Of a DNA stretch of 64,000 nucleotides, positions 47,639 through 58,989 are shown piece after piece (position 1 is the first letter of the stretch; every line of letters begins with the position of its first letter). Source of the DNA: Vigna angularis (lineage: Eukaryota; Streptophyta; Magnoliopsida; Fabales; Fabaceae); contig NC_068974.1 in assembly GCF_016808095.1 (NCBI RefSeq), positions 30,488,825 through 30,552,824 of the forward strand. Direction: 5' to 3'. The translations under genes were made by a program, and so were the position numbers. The notes beneath the pieces are model-generated. The model had not been told where the DNA came from, did no database searches, and saw only the letters and a program-made list of their open reading frames with translations.

Positions 47639-48978
47639 ACCCCCCCCCCCCCCCCCCCCCCCCCCCCGGCGAAACCGCCAGATATGGTGTCAATGCGGCC
47701 TCGGACCGAGCGCTCCCTTTCTGTCCGGCGAGGCGGACTACGAGATCGTCTTCGGGGTCGATCATCTCTCGGATGTGATCGTTGGGGGCTTCGCCTAGAA
47801 GGATCTCCTCGGCGAGGGGTGTTAGCTCTAGTGGAGACTCTATCCTTAATATAATTCTGAAGATAACCTGCCCTGATGAGTCTCTCTAGTTCGTCTTTCA
47901 CCATGTTACACTCTTTTGTGTCGTGTCCCTGGTTCATATGGAATAGGCAGGTTTTGTTACTGTCTGCGTTTTTCGGGGTGGCCTTTCGTCGCACGGTTAA
48001 GAGTTCGGCGTGCAAGGCCTCTTCCAGCTCCCTCGCCCGTGGTGCATTGAGAGTCGTGTAACGATCGTACTTAGATATCCACCTTGTCTCCTTCCGAGGT
48101 GGTCGGTCCGGTTTGTAGTCGTTAGTGGATCGCTTAACTGGTTTCCTTGTCTCCTGGCTGGAGATATCCTGGTGTTGTTTCTTTCGGGAGTTACGGTGGT
48201 CTTCGATGCGGATGAATTTTGCAATAGTGGATTGCAATTCTTGCATGGAGGTCAGAGGATCAGCATACAACTGTTCCGCAAACTGTCCCGGTTTTAAGCA
48301 GGAAGATAAGTTGCTGATGATGAAAGCGGGAGTGATATCCTTGACACGCCGGGCCGTCTCGATATATTGTTGCATAAAAGCTTTCAGGGTCTCATCCTTC
48401 TCTTGCTTGGTATGGACAAGCTCCGCAGCGGTCACCGCCGGTTTTCTGTTAGCCGCATACTGTTTGCGGAATAAGGATTCGATTGTGGCGAAACAATCTA
48501 CTGAATTCCGTGGAAGGTTATGGAACCACTCCAGAGCTTCCCCCTTAAGAGATAAAGAAAAAGCTCTACATATCACCGGGTCGTTGTCAGTATAGAATGC
48601 CATGGCATCTATAAAATTGCGTAGATGGTTGTCGGGGTCATCGGAACCATTTTAACGCTCCAAGGTTAGGGGAGGTTTGTCCGGCATGTTTGCTTGCACA
48701 ATGGCCTCTGTGAACGGAAGGAGGTTGGTGAGGCGGATGGGAGTAGGCCCATTTCGACCCCCGCCAGCGGGGTGAGAAGCCTCACCGTGATGACTGACCT
48801 CGTTCTCCTCCTGTCTGTTAGAGGCAGACAATTCTGGTGGCGGGAGCTGGGCCCTTAACGCTGCCATCTCTTCCGCCTGTTTGCGTTGGACTTCTTGCTG
48901 CTCCTTTATAGTTTGCGCTTGTGTCTCAATCTGTACCTGCAGCTGCCTGATCAATTCACGCGTGTTTAAATCTTCCAT
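47608..48978 (-). pseudogene. gag: gag of the gypsy element, one nonsense codon
   Basis: Gag builds the virus-like particle. It starts at ATG 48978 (MEDLNTRELIRQLQVQ), with a coiled coil over residues ~5-45. TAA at 48652-48654 interrupts after 108 residues, just before NGSDDPDNHLRNF. The frame then runs to 47608 with capsid motifs GEALEWFHNLPRNSVDCF and QYIETARRVKDI, the Tat-style Cys/His motif CLFHMNQGHDTKEC, and an Arg/Ser-rich tail ending in a glycine run encoded by the homopolymer. Related elements usually read from gag into protease in one frame. Here the tract puts them out of frame. Confidence 0.92.
47640..47667. repeat. 28-base poly-C (poly-G on coding strand) at the gag-pol junction
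   Basis: An uninterrupted C run exactly where gag ends and the protease frame begins. Its length decides whether gag and pol are in frame, and as written they are not. Such a run is also a known sequencing and assembly weak point, so the exact count is uncertain. Confidence 0.85.
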
Positions 48979-49014
48979 TGCTCCGGTGGCGTTGTTGGGC
49001 TAGTAAATCTCGGG

Positions 49015-49034
49015 CCCCACGGTGGGCGCCAAAA
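49015..49034 (-). promoter_or_regulatory. tRNA primer-binding site of the gypsy element
   Basis: In element orientation the 5' LTR is followed by TTTTGGCGCCCACCGTGGGG. The TGGCGCC core is the kind of primer site used by plant gypsy elements. I do not assign the tRNA with certainty. Confidence 0.75.
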
Positions 49035-49771
49035 TGTTTCGGTAGGGATATGGAGCCCAAGATTCGAACCTAACCACTCTGGATCGTTTCTCCTCTGTAC
49101 TGCTTTTACTGCACTGTTTCTCTCTTTCTTCTCTTGCTTCTCTGGATAAGATGGGCTGGGTACCTGCAAAGGCACTCCGACGCTCAAGTCAGAAAGGGAT
49201 CTGATCAAAAACAAATTAGGAGTAATCTTTCTTAATTTTCTCTTATGAGTGAAAACGTACCTTTTTTCCTTTGTATTTCGTATATTTAAAACAGTAAAAC
49301 AGATTGTTACCTGAAAATCCGGACAGTTACCGAAGTGGACCGTGTAGAAGTTGTAACTGCTAGATTGTGCTTTGATACTGAGTCAACTGCTTCCGTGGTT
49401 CGCGGCGTCAGTTAGCTAACATGTGTAACCGCTTCTCTGCAACTGCTAAACCGTATGCTAAAATATCGCAGGCCGCACGTCGATCGTTCTGTGTGTCGAT
49501 CTAGTGAGGCGACATGTCGTATGAGCGCTTCGTGTCGCGACATACTATTTAGGTTGTCGAGCACCAAGTGGTCGACGATAATGTGCCACTAGGTTATCGA
49601 CCGACTGTTTTGGCTTAGGTGTCGTTAGGTCGCCCGGGTCAACGGTCGACCGTTGTAGGATAAGGTGTCATTAGGTCGCCCGGGTTATCGGTCGACTGTT
49701 GTAGGATAAGGTGTCATTAGGTCGCCCGGGTTATCGGTCGACCGTTGTAGGATAAGGCATCCTATAGTACA
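49035..49771 (-). repeat. 5' LTR of the gypsy element
   Basis: 737 bp, nearly identical to the 3' LTR, with the same three 46-bp tandem copies. It should contain the sense promoter. No TATA box was assigned with confidence. Confidence 0.95.
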
Positions 49772-49776
49772 AATTT

Positions 49777-50804
49777 AATTATGGTCTATTGTGGTATTAT
49801 TTAAGTTTGTCCTTAACTTTTCGAGATTAATGCTTGTCCTAGTATGTTAGCTTACCTAGAGGTTAATTATTTTGAAGTTTTACCGACTCTTTAAATAGGT
49901 TAAATAGCTAGGAAGAAAAATTCTACATAAAGTAAAATATCCTTTATAAAAACTTAAATAATTTATTACTAATACATGAAATACTTGTAGAAATCTAACT
50001 TATTTGTCACTTACTAATATTTTTTTTTCGTCGACAGAAAATATTTTTTTTTTATCATAAGTGAAGATGATGGAGGCCAAGGGTTATGAGTTTGGGAAAA
50101 GGAAGCAACATTTAAGGGGGAAGGGATACCACACATTAAGGAAAACTATTTTTTTCTTTTACTTGTTTGTTATGTGCACTCAAATAGTAGTGTTGATGAG
50201 AAACCTTAGATGTTGGTTATTGATATTTACATTTGGTCATCTATCAAAACATAAAAACATGTTTATGTTTTCTGAAATATTTTTGGACCATGATATATTA
50301 ACAACTTTTTTTAATAACTTTTTGACAATAGACTATGTGTCACTATTTTATTGGTTCATATATTTGAAACGAACCAATCACAAGCTATCACATAAGCTGT
50401 TATAAAAAAAAAGTTGTTAAAAGAACATTTTCTAATATTTTTATAGGCTTTAAATTAACTTTGACATAGAATTCAAAACCTTGTTTTACTAATGTAGTTG
50501 TACAAAATCATATATAACGTTTAAAAAATATTCTTTAAACTATTTGTGATTAAAGTATTAGTCATTAGCATTGACAAGAGGATCCTAACACAATATTAAG
50601 AGAGTAAAAATTTATAGTCAACCAAAAGTCGGTGTTAACAACCAAAAGTTAATATTAGCGTCGTTTTTATGTGTGCACACATGCGACTTTATAATCATTA
50701 ATGTTAATTTGTTAGTATCAATCTTTAAGATCAAACTATAATTAATATCGATTTAGTTGATGCTAAATTGTATTAATTTTAATTTTGATTTTTTTTTGTT
50801 AAAG
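49777..50804. other. AT-rich intergenic DNA, right part of an older motif array
   Basis: A 114-codon plus-strand open frame at 50061-50405 shows no recognisable domain and AT-driven composition, so I do not call it a gene. From about 50610 degenerate phrases like GGTGTTAACAACC, GTTAATATTAGCG and ATCGATTTAGTTGATGC begin. They continue on the other side of the CACTA element. Confidence 0.4.
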
Positions 50805-51113
50805 TAGCACTAGTGCAGTCAAAGGTTATGGCACCGGTTATTTTAGCCTATAGACACCGGTTATTGACCCGAAGCATATCTAAACGAGGTTAAAGATCTG
50901 CACTTTTATGCCTCGGTTGCTGTGAACCGAGGCAAAACAATGTACGATTAGAACTCGGTTCAAAGGGAACCGAGGCAGTATCCTCTTCCTGGTTTCCCCA
51001 TCAGACGACCGTCGTCTCGTCTTTCTCACGCTATCAAACACCACACGTCGCCAAACACCACACGCCGCCAAACACCACCGTCTTTCTCAAAGACCACCCG
51101 CCGCCAAACACCA

Positions 51114-51548
51114 CCATCTCCCTCTTCTCTTCCTTCTTCCTCAACTAATAATGTTACCCTCACATCCACCACCACAACAACTACTCCTACCACCACCACC
51201 ACTACTCCCACATCGGAAAATCAAAACCTCAGGTGCCCGCGATGCGATTCATCCAACACCAAGTTCTGCTACTGCAACAACTACAACCTCACTCAGCCCC
51301 GCCACTTTTGCAAGACATGCCGCCGCTACTGGACCAAAGGTGGCGCTCTCCGCAACGTTCCCATCGGTGACGGCTGCCGGAAAAACAAAAATATCGACGT
51401 GGCGAACTCAGTGGCAAAGGCAGCCTCAACCAAGATGAAAGCCGTTGCATATGAGAGTGGATCTGGAGCGGATCTGGAGCAGATCTGGACGAAGCTGGTG
51501 ACGACAGGGAGCTCGACGACGAGGCAGTGGTTGACCACGCGACGGTGA
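51114..51548 (+). pseudogene. Captured Dof zinc-finger transcription-factor fragment
   Basis: The frame ending at TGA 51546-51548 encodes a Ser/Thr/Pro-rich stretch, [40 protein letters not shown] and [20 protein letters not shown]. This is a complete Dof domain with all four zinc-binding cysteines of CX2CX21CX2C. Dof proteins bind AAAG sites in plant promoters. One variant is notable: GDG where the family has GGG. No ATG belongs clearly to this frame, and the sequence after the finger soon changes to repeat-derived GC-rich sequence, so it is a 5' gene fragment captured by the CACTA element. The conserved finger suggests a recent capture. Confidence 0.9.
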
Positions 51549-51581
51549 GGCAGCAACGGGGAGGCCGCGGCGGTGAGTGAG

Positions 51582-52994
51582 TGTTAACTGCAAAACCAAC
51601 GGCAAGTGCACCAGTCGCAGTGTAGCAAGTGATAAATATCATTCTCTCCCAAGGGACTTGTGCAACACATGATAATTCTTCCATTCATAAATCACTTAGA
51701 CATCAAAATGCACAAAATAACACAAGAAACTTTTTTTTGGTATTTTTATCAAACAGTTGGTGTGCAAGGAATTTAACATAGAGTATTTACAATTTGTCAA
51801 AGACTAGAATTCATCCATTTCATCCTCATGCATTCACAAACATCTCAATTCCATCCAATAGGTGTTCAATTTCGATTCTAGGTTCAATTCATATTTCTCA
51901 ATACATCAAGAACCAAAATTCATGCATGGGTAATCAATCCAAAGCAAGCATTAAGCATATAAATTGAATACTAACATGAATTGGAACAACATATATCATT
52001 AACATTACAAAATACATAAGAATTCCATGTTTTACAACTAATCTCAACAAATAGGAAAAGCCCTCCATGGTGGAGAACTTAGGGTTCTACAAAATTGAAG
52101 AGATAAGGAAGAAATTGAAACCATAGAAGTGTGCATAGCCTTTCCCAAGGTTCTTTGCAGCTGCTCCATGCTCCAATTGCGCTTCCCCTTCGCATCTCCA
52201 TCTCCAATTCGTAACCCATCTTCTTCCTCAACCCAAAAGGGGCAAAATCACCATTGATGAAGCTTGAAGACCCAAGGAGGAAGAAGGGTTGTTCCCACAG
52301 CTCCTAGCTCACCTCCAAGTGCTCTAGGTGAAGGAAAATACGTCTAGCTCCAGGAAGATCCAAAGCCCTTCGAGTTTTAGCCATAAATAGACCAAATTTG
52401 CCACATCAGCATTGCCACCGCTCAGCTACACCCCAGCTGCACCCCAACGGCAACATTCCAGAGAGCTGGCGCTCAGCTGCACGCCAGCGACAACATTCCA
52501 GAGAGCTGGCGCTCAGCTGCACAAAACATGTACCGCTCAGCGGCAGCAAGTCGGATCAGGTGGCGCTCAGCTGCACAGAAACTGTACCGCTCAGCTACAG
52601 CAAGTCGGATCAGGTGGCGCTCAGCTGCACGCCAGCTGCACCCCAACCACAGCACTTTTGTTCATTGTTCTTCTTTTGACACTTTTTCTTGCTTCTGTGG
52701 TTCATTGATTCTTTGGATTGGCTAATTGATCTTTCATTGTCCAAAAACATGTTCCTTTGATTTATTGCTTGTTTTCCTCCACTAGAATTGCTTCCTATTC
52801 ATTTATTTCCAACACTCAAACAAAGAGATTAGAGGTAAAAACAAACAAATACTAAATAAAACACAAGAAAACTAGAAAACACATGAAAACTAGAAAACAC
52901 ACTAAACTTGAGGATAAAACACGGTAAAAGCTATGAAGGAGTTGATTTATTCACAAAATATATACACAAAAACACGTAAAATCAACCGTTATCA
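51582..52994. mobile_element. LTR-like insertion (probable solo LTR) within the CACTA
   Basis: 1413 bp with TG...CA ends (TGTTAACTGC ... ACCGTTATCA), flanked by GTGAG (51577-51581) and GTGAC (52995-52999), a 5-bp duplication with one mismatch. The uninterrupted duplicate at 53115-53215 confirms the edges. It contains no gag or pol, and a 5-bp duplication with no internal region suggests a solo LTR. It contains a GCTCAGCTGCAC-rich tandem tract. Confidence 0.78.
52415..52650. repeat. GCTCAGCTGCAC tandem tract
   Basis: Two unit types alternate: one with CAACATTCCAGAGAGCTGGC and one with GCAAGTCGGATCAGGTGGCG, each followed by GCTCAGCTGCAC. Steps are roughly 43-65 bp. Open frames here come from the repeat and are not called as genes. 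Confidence 0.85.
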
Positions 52995-53563
52995 GTGACC
53001 AGCAGCGGGGAGGCGCGAGCAGTGGTTGGATGGCAGCGGGAGAGAAGAATTTCTTGGATGGCAGCAGAGAGAAGAGAAGCAGAGAGAAGAGCGGGTAGAC
53101 GAACGGGAGCTCGATGACGAGGCAGTGGTTGACCACGCGACGGCGACGCAACAACGGGGAGGCCGCGGTGGTGAGGGAGCAGCAGCGGGGAGGCACGAGC
53201 AGTGGTTGGATGGCAATCGCGAGAGAAGAATTTCTTCGATGGCAGCAGAGAGAAGAGAAGCACAGATAAGAGAAGCAGAGAGAAGAGCAGATAGGAAGGG
53301 TAAATTGACTCGGTTGTTTCTTTAACCGAAGTAATTTACTTTTACTGCTTCGGTTCTTCCTCCAACCGGTGCCTATACGCAAATTATACGCTTCGGGTAG
53401 TTTTTAACCAATTTAATATGTTTATTATGTCTCGGTTCCTGTTGAACCGATGCCTATAAGTTCGCACAAATTGCAATTCTACCACCACATTTATATTTGC
53501 TTCGGGTCTGTCCAAACCGAGACCTATTAGGCGCGTTAGAAAGCCTTTTTTTTACTAGTGTAG

Positions 53564-54745
53564 TTTAGTGTTAGGCGACACTAATGTATTTTTATTTTAG
53601 AATTTGTGTAATAATTTAGTGTTGGCTTGATCGATGCTATTGACAATAAATTAAAAAAAAAAAGAAATCTAGCATAATATTTTCATATTTAACAAATGTA
53701 AAAATAGTATAATTGATGAAAGAAATCAATGTGTTTAATGAATGTGAATGAAAGAAATGAATATGAAAGAAGGAGATGAAGAGAAGAATGTTAATAAAGG
53801 AGAAGAGGAGAATAATATGGATGAAGAAAATTAGGAAAAGAAATGTGGATGAATGTGTGAAAAGGATGAGTGTTGATGAAGAAGGTGAATATGAGTGAAG
53901 GAGATGAGAATGTATGAAAAAAAAATTATAAGAAAGAAGATTTATCATCTTTAAATCTGGACTATTAAATTAAATTAATTTACGGATATGAAAAATGCAA
54001 ATAGATTCATAATATATAATAAATATTAAAATTAATTGAGATTAGCGTCCACTGAACCAATGCTAACCTTATTTATTTTTGTTTTTTTATAGTTAGTGTT
54101 TGCTAAGCCGATATTAATTTAAATAAACAAAATATTAAAAATAAAAAAGTTTAATGTCCACTACGTTGAAACTAACTTAAACACTATTGCAGCAAAGACA
54201 TTTAGCTATGGTTAGTTTAGATACTAGGCTACGATTAAATAATTATAGTTTTTGAGACATTGTATAAAACAAGTATTTTCAACTACAGTTAAAAAATGTA
54301 GGTCACTGTTGCAGTAACGAGAGAGACATAAGAGTATGTTTTGAACATAGGTAAAAAGTTGTTTAGAGGTTAAAAAGCAAAGAGAGAAGAAAGAAAAATG
54401 GCAAGAAAGACTATAACAAATCCATACGCAATCACTCATGGGGCTTCTAAACAAAAACCAAGAAAAATAAAGTTAAAGTTATTATCCACTTATTTTAATT
54501 TCTTTTACAATTATTATCCACTTAACCAACGTTAATTTAAATAAATATAAATATTAAAAATAAATAAATTAGTTTCCGCTAAATCAATACTAATATAAAT
54601 ATTTATTTAATAAAATGATTTAAAAATAAATTTATTTGTTTTTATTTTTTTTAAATTAATTTTTTTGTCATTGGAGTTGATTAAGTTAATACTAATATAA
54701 TCATAATTTAGCCGATATTAATATTAATATTTGAATGTTAAATTT
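53564..54745. repeat. Degenerate array of GTTAGTGTT/CGATGCTAA motifs
   Basis: Short phrases such as TTAGTGTTAGGCGACACTAA, GTGTTGGCTTGATCGATGCT, TTAGCGTCCACTGAACC, GTTAGTGTTTGCTAAGCCG, GTCCACTACGTTGAAAC and TTAGCCGATATTAATATT recur every 40-150 bp to about 54725. They match those left of the CACTA (50610-50790). This looks like the subterminal array of an older, decayed transposon into which the CACTA inserted. Confidence 0.55.
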
Positions 54746-55505
54746 ATGTTTTTTTTTAATGGGCAAGTATCAAATCAATTAAAGAATACTAAATTCTTCT
54801 ATATTTATTATTACTACTAAATCAATGACTATTTTTTTTTTCTAAACGAATTAACTTGGTGATTGAGTTTTCACAAATCAATCACTAATTGATGATTCTT
54901 TTATTTTCTTTTTTATTATTAATTTAAATATTAAGATATATAATTTTCTCTCTTTTTAATTTATTTAACCTCAAAGATAAAGAGAGTTAGTGTATGTTAA
55001 TTATCAGATATTAATTTGTAGACTATTTTATTTAACCTTTTATAATTTTTTAGTTTCTCAAATTTCACTTGGGTTATTTAATCCTCCAAAAAGTTTGTAA
55101 ATTATTCACATTTACATTCCCTGCCAAAACCTCCTGGTGTTAGTCATCACGAGTCTCTCTAACCATGACCAGTCATCTTTCTTGATAAATTAACTTCAAC
55201 CATCTTTCCAAAATGCTAATCTCATGTCATTAACATTAATGATCTTAAAGTATAACCTTCACAAGTTAAAACTCTAACCCCCACTTTTGTGCAGCAACAA
55301 AACCTAACCTATACATATGTGCCATCATGTGTTCTTCTCTAAATTATATGTTTATCCTTTATGCTTTCTTCCAACTAGTGAAAGTATCAACTGCTTGTTT
55401 GGATATTAATCACGAGATCAACAAAGTGAATCTAATGCTTACTTTTCTTATTTTTCATTCACAAGAAAAACTTATTATTATTTTTCTTTATTGACTTTTT
55501 AGTAA
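54746..55505. other. AT-rich intergenic DNA
   Basis: No gene or element end was recognised. Confidence 0.4.
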
Positions 55506-57572
55506 CACTAATGCACACATTAGGTTTCGATTTTACAATTAAAACATATTCAACAAAATAAAAAATAGTGATTTTTTTTTACTTCATTTATAAACTGAAG
55601 CATAAATCTCCCTATTTTACTTTAGTTTATTCATAAATAAAGTATGAAATTATAAATAAATAATAAAAAAAATGTGGTATTAGACTTTGGTTCACAGCAA
55701 CCGAAATCGAAATTTTTTCAGATTTAAAAAAATGTTTAATTTTAAGGTTATTAAGTTTCGGTTTAACCAAAATTAAAATCTAATATCCTTCAAATTAAAT
55801 GATATTTTAAATAAAAAAATATTAGGCTTTTAACTAAAGATGAGACCTTTAAAAATAAATAATTTTAAATCAGAGAAAGATATTAGACTTCGATGGTTAC
55901 TAAAGCTGAAAGCTTAATATTTTTTTATGCTTCAGTTATACTTATAATCAAAGCCTAATGTAAGTTTTTTTTTTAAATAGTTTATTTTCTTAAAGGGTTT
56001 TAAGCTTCGGTAATTATCAGAACCAAAGCCTAATACTCTTTTATGCTTCGGTTTTAATTATAATAGAAGGTTAATGTAGTCATTTTTATAATTTTTTTTA
56101 TTTTATTTTTTCTTACATATTAAACCTACACAAAATATCACAACATCAAAACAAAAATAACACATTATATCTATCACACCCAGAATAAGCTAGAACCTAG
56201 ATACAAGTAAATGTGCTAAATTATATTTGTGTTAAATCCTTAAGAGTATGATATATATACAATAAGTAAATATGTTATATACTACTCTACATTTGTATTA
56301 TGTATTTTGCACAAGTTATCCTTAAATACATAATGGATGGACCTATTGAGAATTAATGTCAGATTCTTGAATTTCTACACAAAATGACAATAATTTCAAT
56401 TAATATATAAAAACACAAAGTTGCAAAATATTTGATTCAACGTAATTATTACTATTTTTCAACTAGTTGTAATACGAGCACGAACAACGACTGTCTTTCA
56501 TTGCATTACATAGTAATATCACTCATTTGAGTCGATTTGTTTATTATGCTACAATTTATTAGCACAATTACAAATAATTGAGGAAGAAAATGAATCAAAT
56601 AATTATAAATATATGAACTAAAATACCAAACTTGGAAGGATAACCATGTAAGCTTTTTTTCCTTAGTAGTTTTCCTAACAACATGCTATGTCCTGTAATT
56701 GAACTATGAAAAAGGGAATATTTTAGGATACACTTATATAATACGAGAAGTTCATAGCATTGAGGTTCTTACTAATCTATTTCTTGTCTGAGATAGTTGG
56801 GGGAGACTTGTATAAGGAGAAAAACCACACAACAATGTTATCCTTCAAGAAAAGCATAAGTAGCTCTCAATTATGCTTAAATTGAAAATAACTTTATTGT
56901 TATACCTTAAAAGGACATATTAAAATTACAAGTTAACAAACTAAGCTAACACAACAATATAAGGGACAAAATATATTTGCTTCCCCTTTTCAAAGCAGTT
57001 GATGGCATATGTTTAGAAAATGTCAAATTTATTACCTTCATGAGTGAGTTGGGGGTCTATGAACCTATATACAACATTTAACCTCGTATTGTTGTTGGCT
57101 CCAAATATATACCTGACAACAAAACATTTATTTTATATATACAATCGTGTGAACTTAGTTGAACTGACATACAACAGAGTCTCTACATCAGTACACATCG
57201 TTTCATACAATGTGCTTGGATAAAAGCTTCTATGCCAACAGTGTAGATCATATCTTGTAATTTATCTTCTTTCAATAGATCTTTCATGGTGGAATCAACA
57301 ACATGGTCAATTTGGAAGACCATTGGAAAGTATATAACTCACCATATCATGTTCATGTTGTATAACTTCGAAAGAAACCATCATAGATAAGGTGTTTCCA
57401 AATTTCAGTTGCATTCAACTTTCTTTCATTCAAACAATTAACACAAGGACATCTAAATTTCACTTCATCATCACTTCTACCCTCATTATGTTGCGCAAAT
57501 TGTATAAATTATTCTACTCCTCTTTCATACTCAGCACTAATGTGTGACGAATTAATCTAATCTCGATCCATA
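55506..57572 (-). mobile_element. Decayed CACTA element, second family
   Basis: CACTAATGCACACATTAGG at 55506 is followed to ~56090 by an array of degenerate motifs pairing TTCGGTT with ACCGAAGCCTAAT (for example TTCGGTTCACAGCAACCGAA at 55688, GCTTCGGTAATTATCAGAACC near 56012). These are CACTA-like subterminal repeats. Over 1.2 kb further right the minus strand encodes a transposase-associated domain. The 5' terminus to the right was not found, and the central region is too decayed to read. The array defines the left (3') end. Confidence 0.6.
57325..57572 (-). pseudogene. CACTA transposase-associated domain remnant
   Basis: The minus strand reads MDRD, then INSSHISAEYERGVE, FIQFAQHNEGRSDDEVKFRC, PCVNCLNERKLNATEIWKHL and IYDGFFRSYTT, with stops between. 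This matches the Pfam Transpos_assoc domain found at the N-terminus of plant En/Spm transposases, where GV..F..FA and CPC..C.N are conserved. The two Trp codons of the TWTWHGE-like motif are both TGA, and at least two other stops are present. It is inactive. Confidence 0.8.
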
Positions 57573-57861
57573 CGTATATATAATAAATTGTTCACACAAT
57601 TTTAGTAATCTTTAAATGAATGATCACATTGCTTTTGTATTCAAGGTTTGACTATTTTCTATTTAAGAGGATTCACTTGTTTTAGTTTATTAATAAATTT
57701 AAATTTTAAACATATTTTAAATTTCACAAAATTTTGCTAAGCATTTTACATTGCTTTTGAGGTTAAAATGAAATGAAAGTGATTATCAACTACAATCAAA
57801 TATGTACCGAAAGATTAATACAAAACACAATTGATAAATATAATGAATTTTAAAATATGTA

Positions 57862-57908
<47 letters not shown>

Positions 57909-58984
57909 TAATTTTTTTTATGAACCTGAAAATGTGGAACTCTGTAAACAAACTTTCAAATGTTTGGAGCATGAATTGAAGAATTAATAAATCTGAACAA
58001 AAATACAAAATCGATGCATTAAATGTCAAGAATAAGAAATAAAAAATGAAAATCATGAACAAACTTTGCACTTTCACAATGAAAAGAAAAAGAAAGGGGA
58101 AAGAATGGTGGTGACCATAACAATAACGAGGAGAAGATTGAAGGGAAGGAAAGGGATGGAAGGATAATCACAACATGAAAGCAATGACGACAAAACGAAA
58201 TGGGAGGGGTGCAAATATATAATCGATCAACAAAACAAAACTGTCATGAAAAAATATATTCTTTATACAATATAAATATATATGAAAGATCACTGTACCA
58301 AAATTTCCTTTTGCTTCCAAATATTATAATTAAAAACGTTAACCCCAGAAAGGCTAGGTTATTCCATTATGGTTGTAGAATCACCCATTGACAAAATGAA
58401 AATCCTTTGCCTAACAACACAATTTTCTAATAAAAACATAATTTTAACCATCGGACTCATTCAAAACGAAATAATTAAAATTCTTAAGCATTTCTTGTCA
58501 TTTCGAAACAAAAAAGACCAATCGGACATAGTCTTTACTTAAGAAAAATCCTAATCAAAATTTTAGATCTTTTTTCACATTTATTATATTTCTCAAAATG
58601 CAAAGAAACTATCTTCACAAATATTCAAAAAATAAATTTTAGAAATTGTATAAAATAAAAACTTTGGTGGTATGATAGGATTTGAACATAATATTACTTT
58701 AACCAAATAAGTTATATAACTAGTTTCATCATTTCACTCATCTCAAAAAATATAATTTGAACTTTAGTCATCGTTTCGATTATTTTATTTAATTACATTT
58801 TTTAAGGTCTTATAATTAGCACTGATTCAGAGACAATAAGTCAAATTAAAAGTTCTAATTTAATATATCTCTTAATTATTTTTATCCTACATTTCAGTTG
58901 AATTAAATTTAACTCATTAAATTATATAGAAAAAAATCTATGTTAATGTATTGATATAAGAATTTTAATTTGAAAAATTGAAGT
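57573..58984. other. AT-rich intergenic DNA with a TA microsatellite
   Basis: (TA)n at about 57868-57904. No gene or clear transposon end was found, although the 5' end of the decayed CACTA should lie here. Confidence 0.4.
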
Positions 58985-58989
58985 CTACA

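Larger units (their letters stand above)
40044..49771 (-). mobile_element. Full-length Ty3/gypsy retrotransposon, Tat-type, with antisense gene
   Basis: 9728 bp flanked by a perfect 5-bp duplication AATTT (40039-40043 and 49772-49776). LTRs at 40044-40779 and 49035-49771 differ at only about 7-8 positions by hand count (~1%), so the insertion is recent. On the minus strand the order is 5' LTR, primer-binding site, gag, protease, reverse transcriptase, RNase H, a second RNase H, integrase, purine tract (CTCGGGGGGCA), 3' LTR. Between pol and the 3' LTR lies a gene on the opposite strand. The dual RNase H and the antisense gene are features of the Tat clade (Retand/Ogre relatives). Gag and pol carry three nonsense codons and a homopolymer frameshift, so this copy is not autonomous. 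Confidence 0.95.
51507..53215. repeat. Duplicated GC-rich segment of the CACTA, split by an LTR-like insertion
   Basis: The segment GACGAGGCAGTGGTTGACCA ... GGGGAGGCCGCGG ... GGTGAG ... CAGCAGCGGGGAGGC ... GAGCAGTGGTTGGATGGC occurs twice: 51507-51581 plus 52995-53040, and 53115-53215. In the second copy GGGAG joins CAGCAGCGGGG directly, showing the empty site of the insertion in the first copy. Confidence 0.85.
50808..53560. mobile_element. CACTA transposon carrying a Dof zinc-finger fragment and a nested LTR
   Basis: 2753 bp starting CACTAGTG and ending ACTAGTG, with a perfect TAG target duplication (50805-50807 and 53561-53563). Subterminal motifs (GCACCGGTTATT, CTCGGTTGCTGTGAACCGAG, CGGTTCAAAGGGAACCGAGG) match the element at 29732. 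The interior has a captured Dof gene piece, a duplicated ~200-bp GC-rich segment, and a 1413-bp LTR-like insertion. Without that insertion it would be about 1.3 kb. No transposase is present. Confidence 0.92.

Noticed and set aside
47608..47668. Programmed frameshift at the poly-G tract
   Set aside because: Related elements read gag into pol in one frame, and no heptamer slippery site plus structure was identified; tract instability or an assembly error is simpler.
50061..50405. 114-codon open frame in AT-rich DNA
   Set aside because: Phe/Leu-rich composition expected from AT-rich DNA; no domain, promoter or intron evidence.
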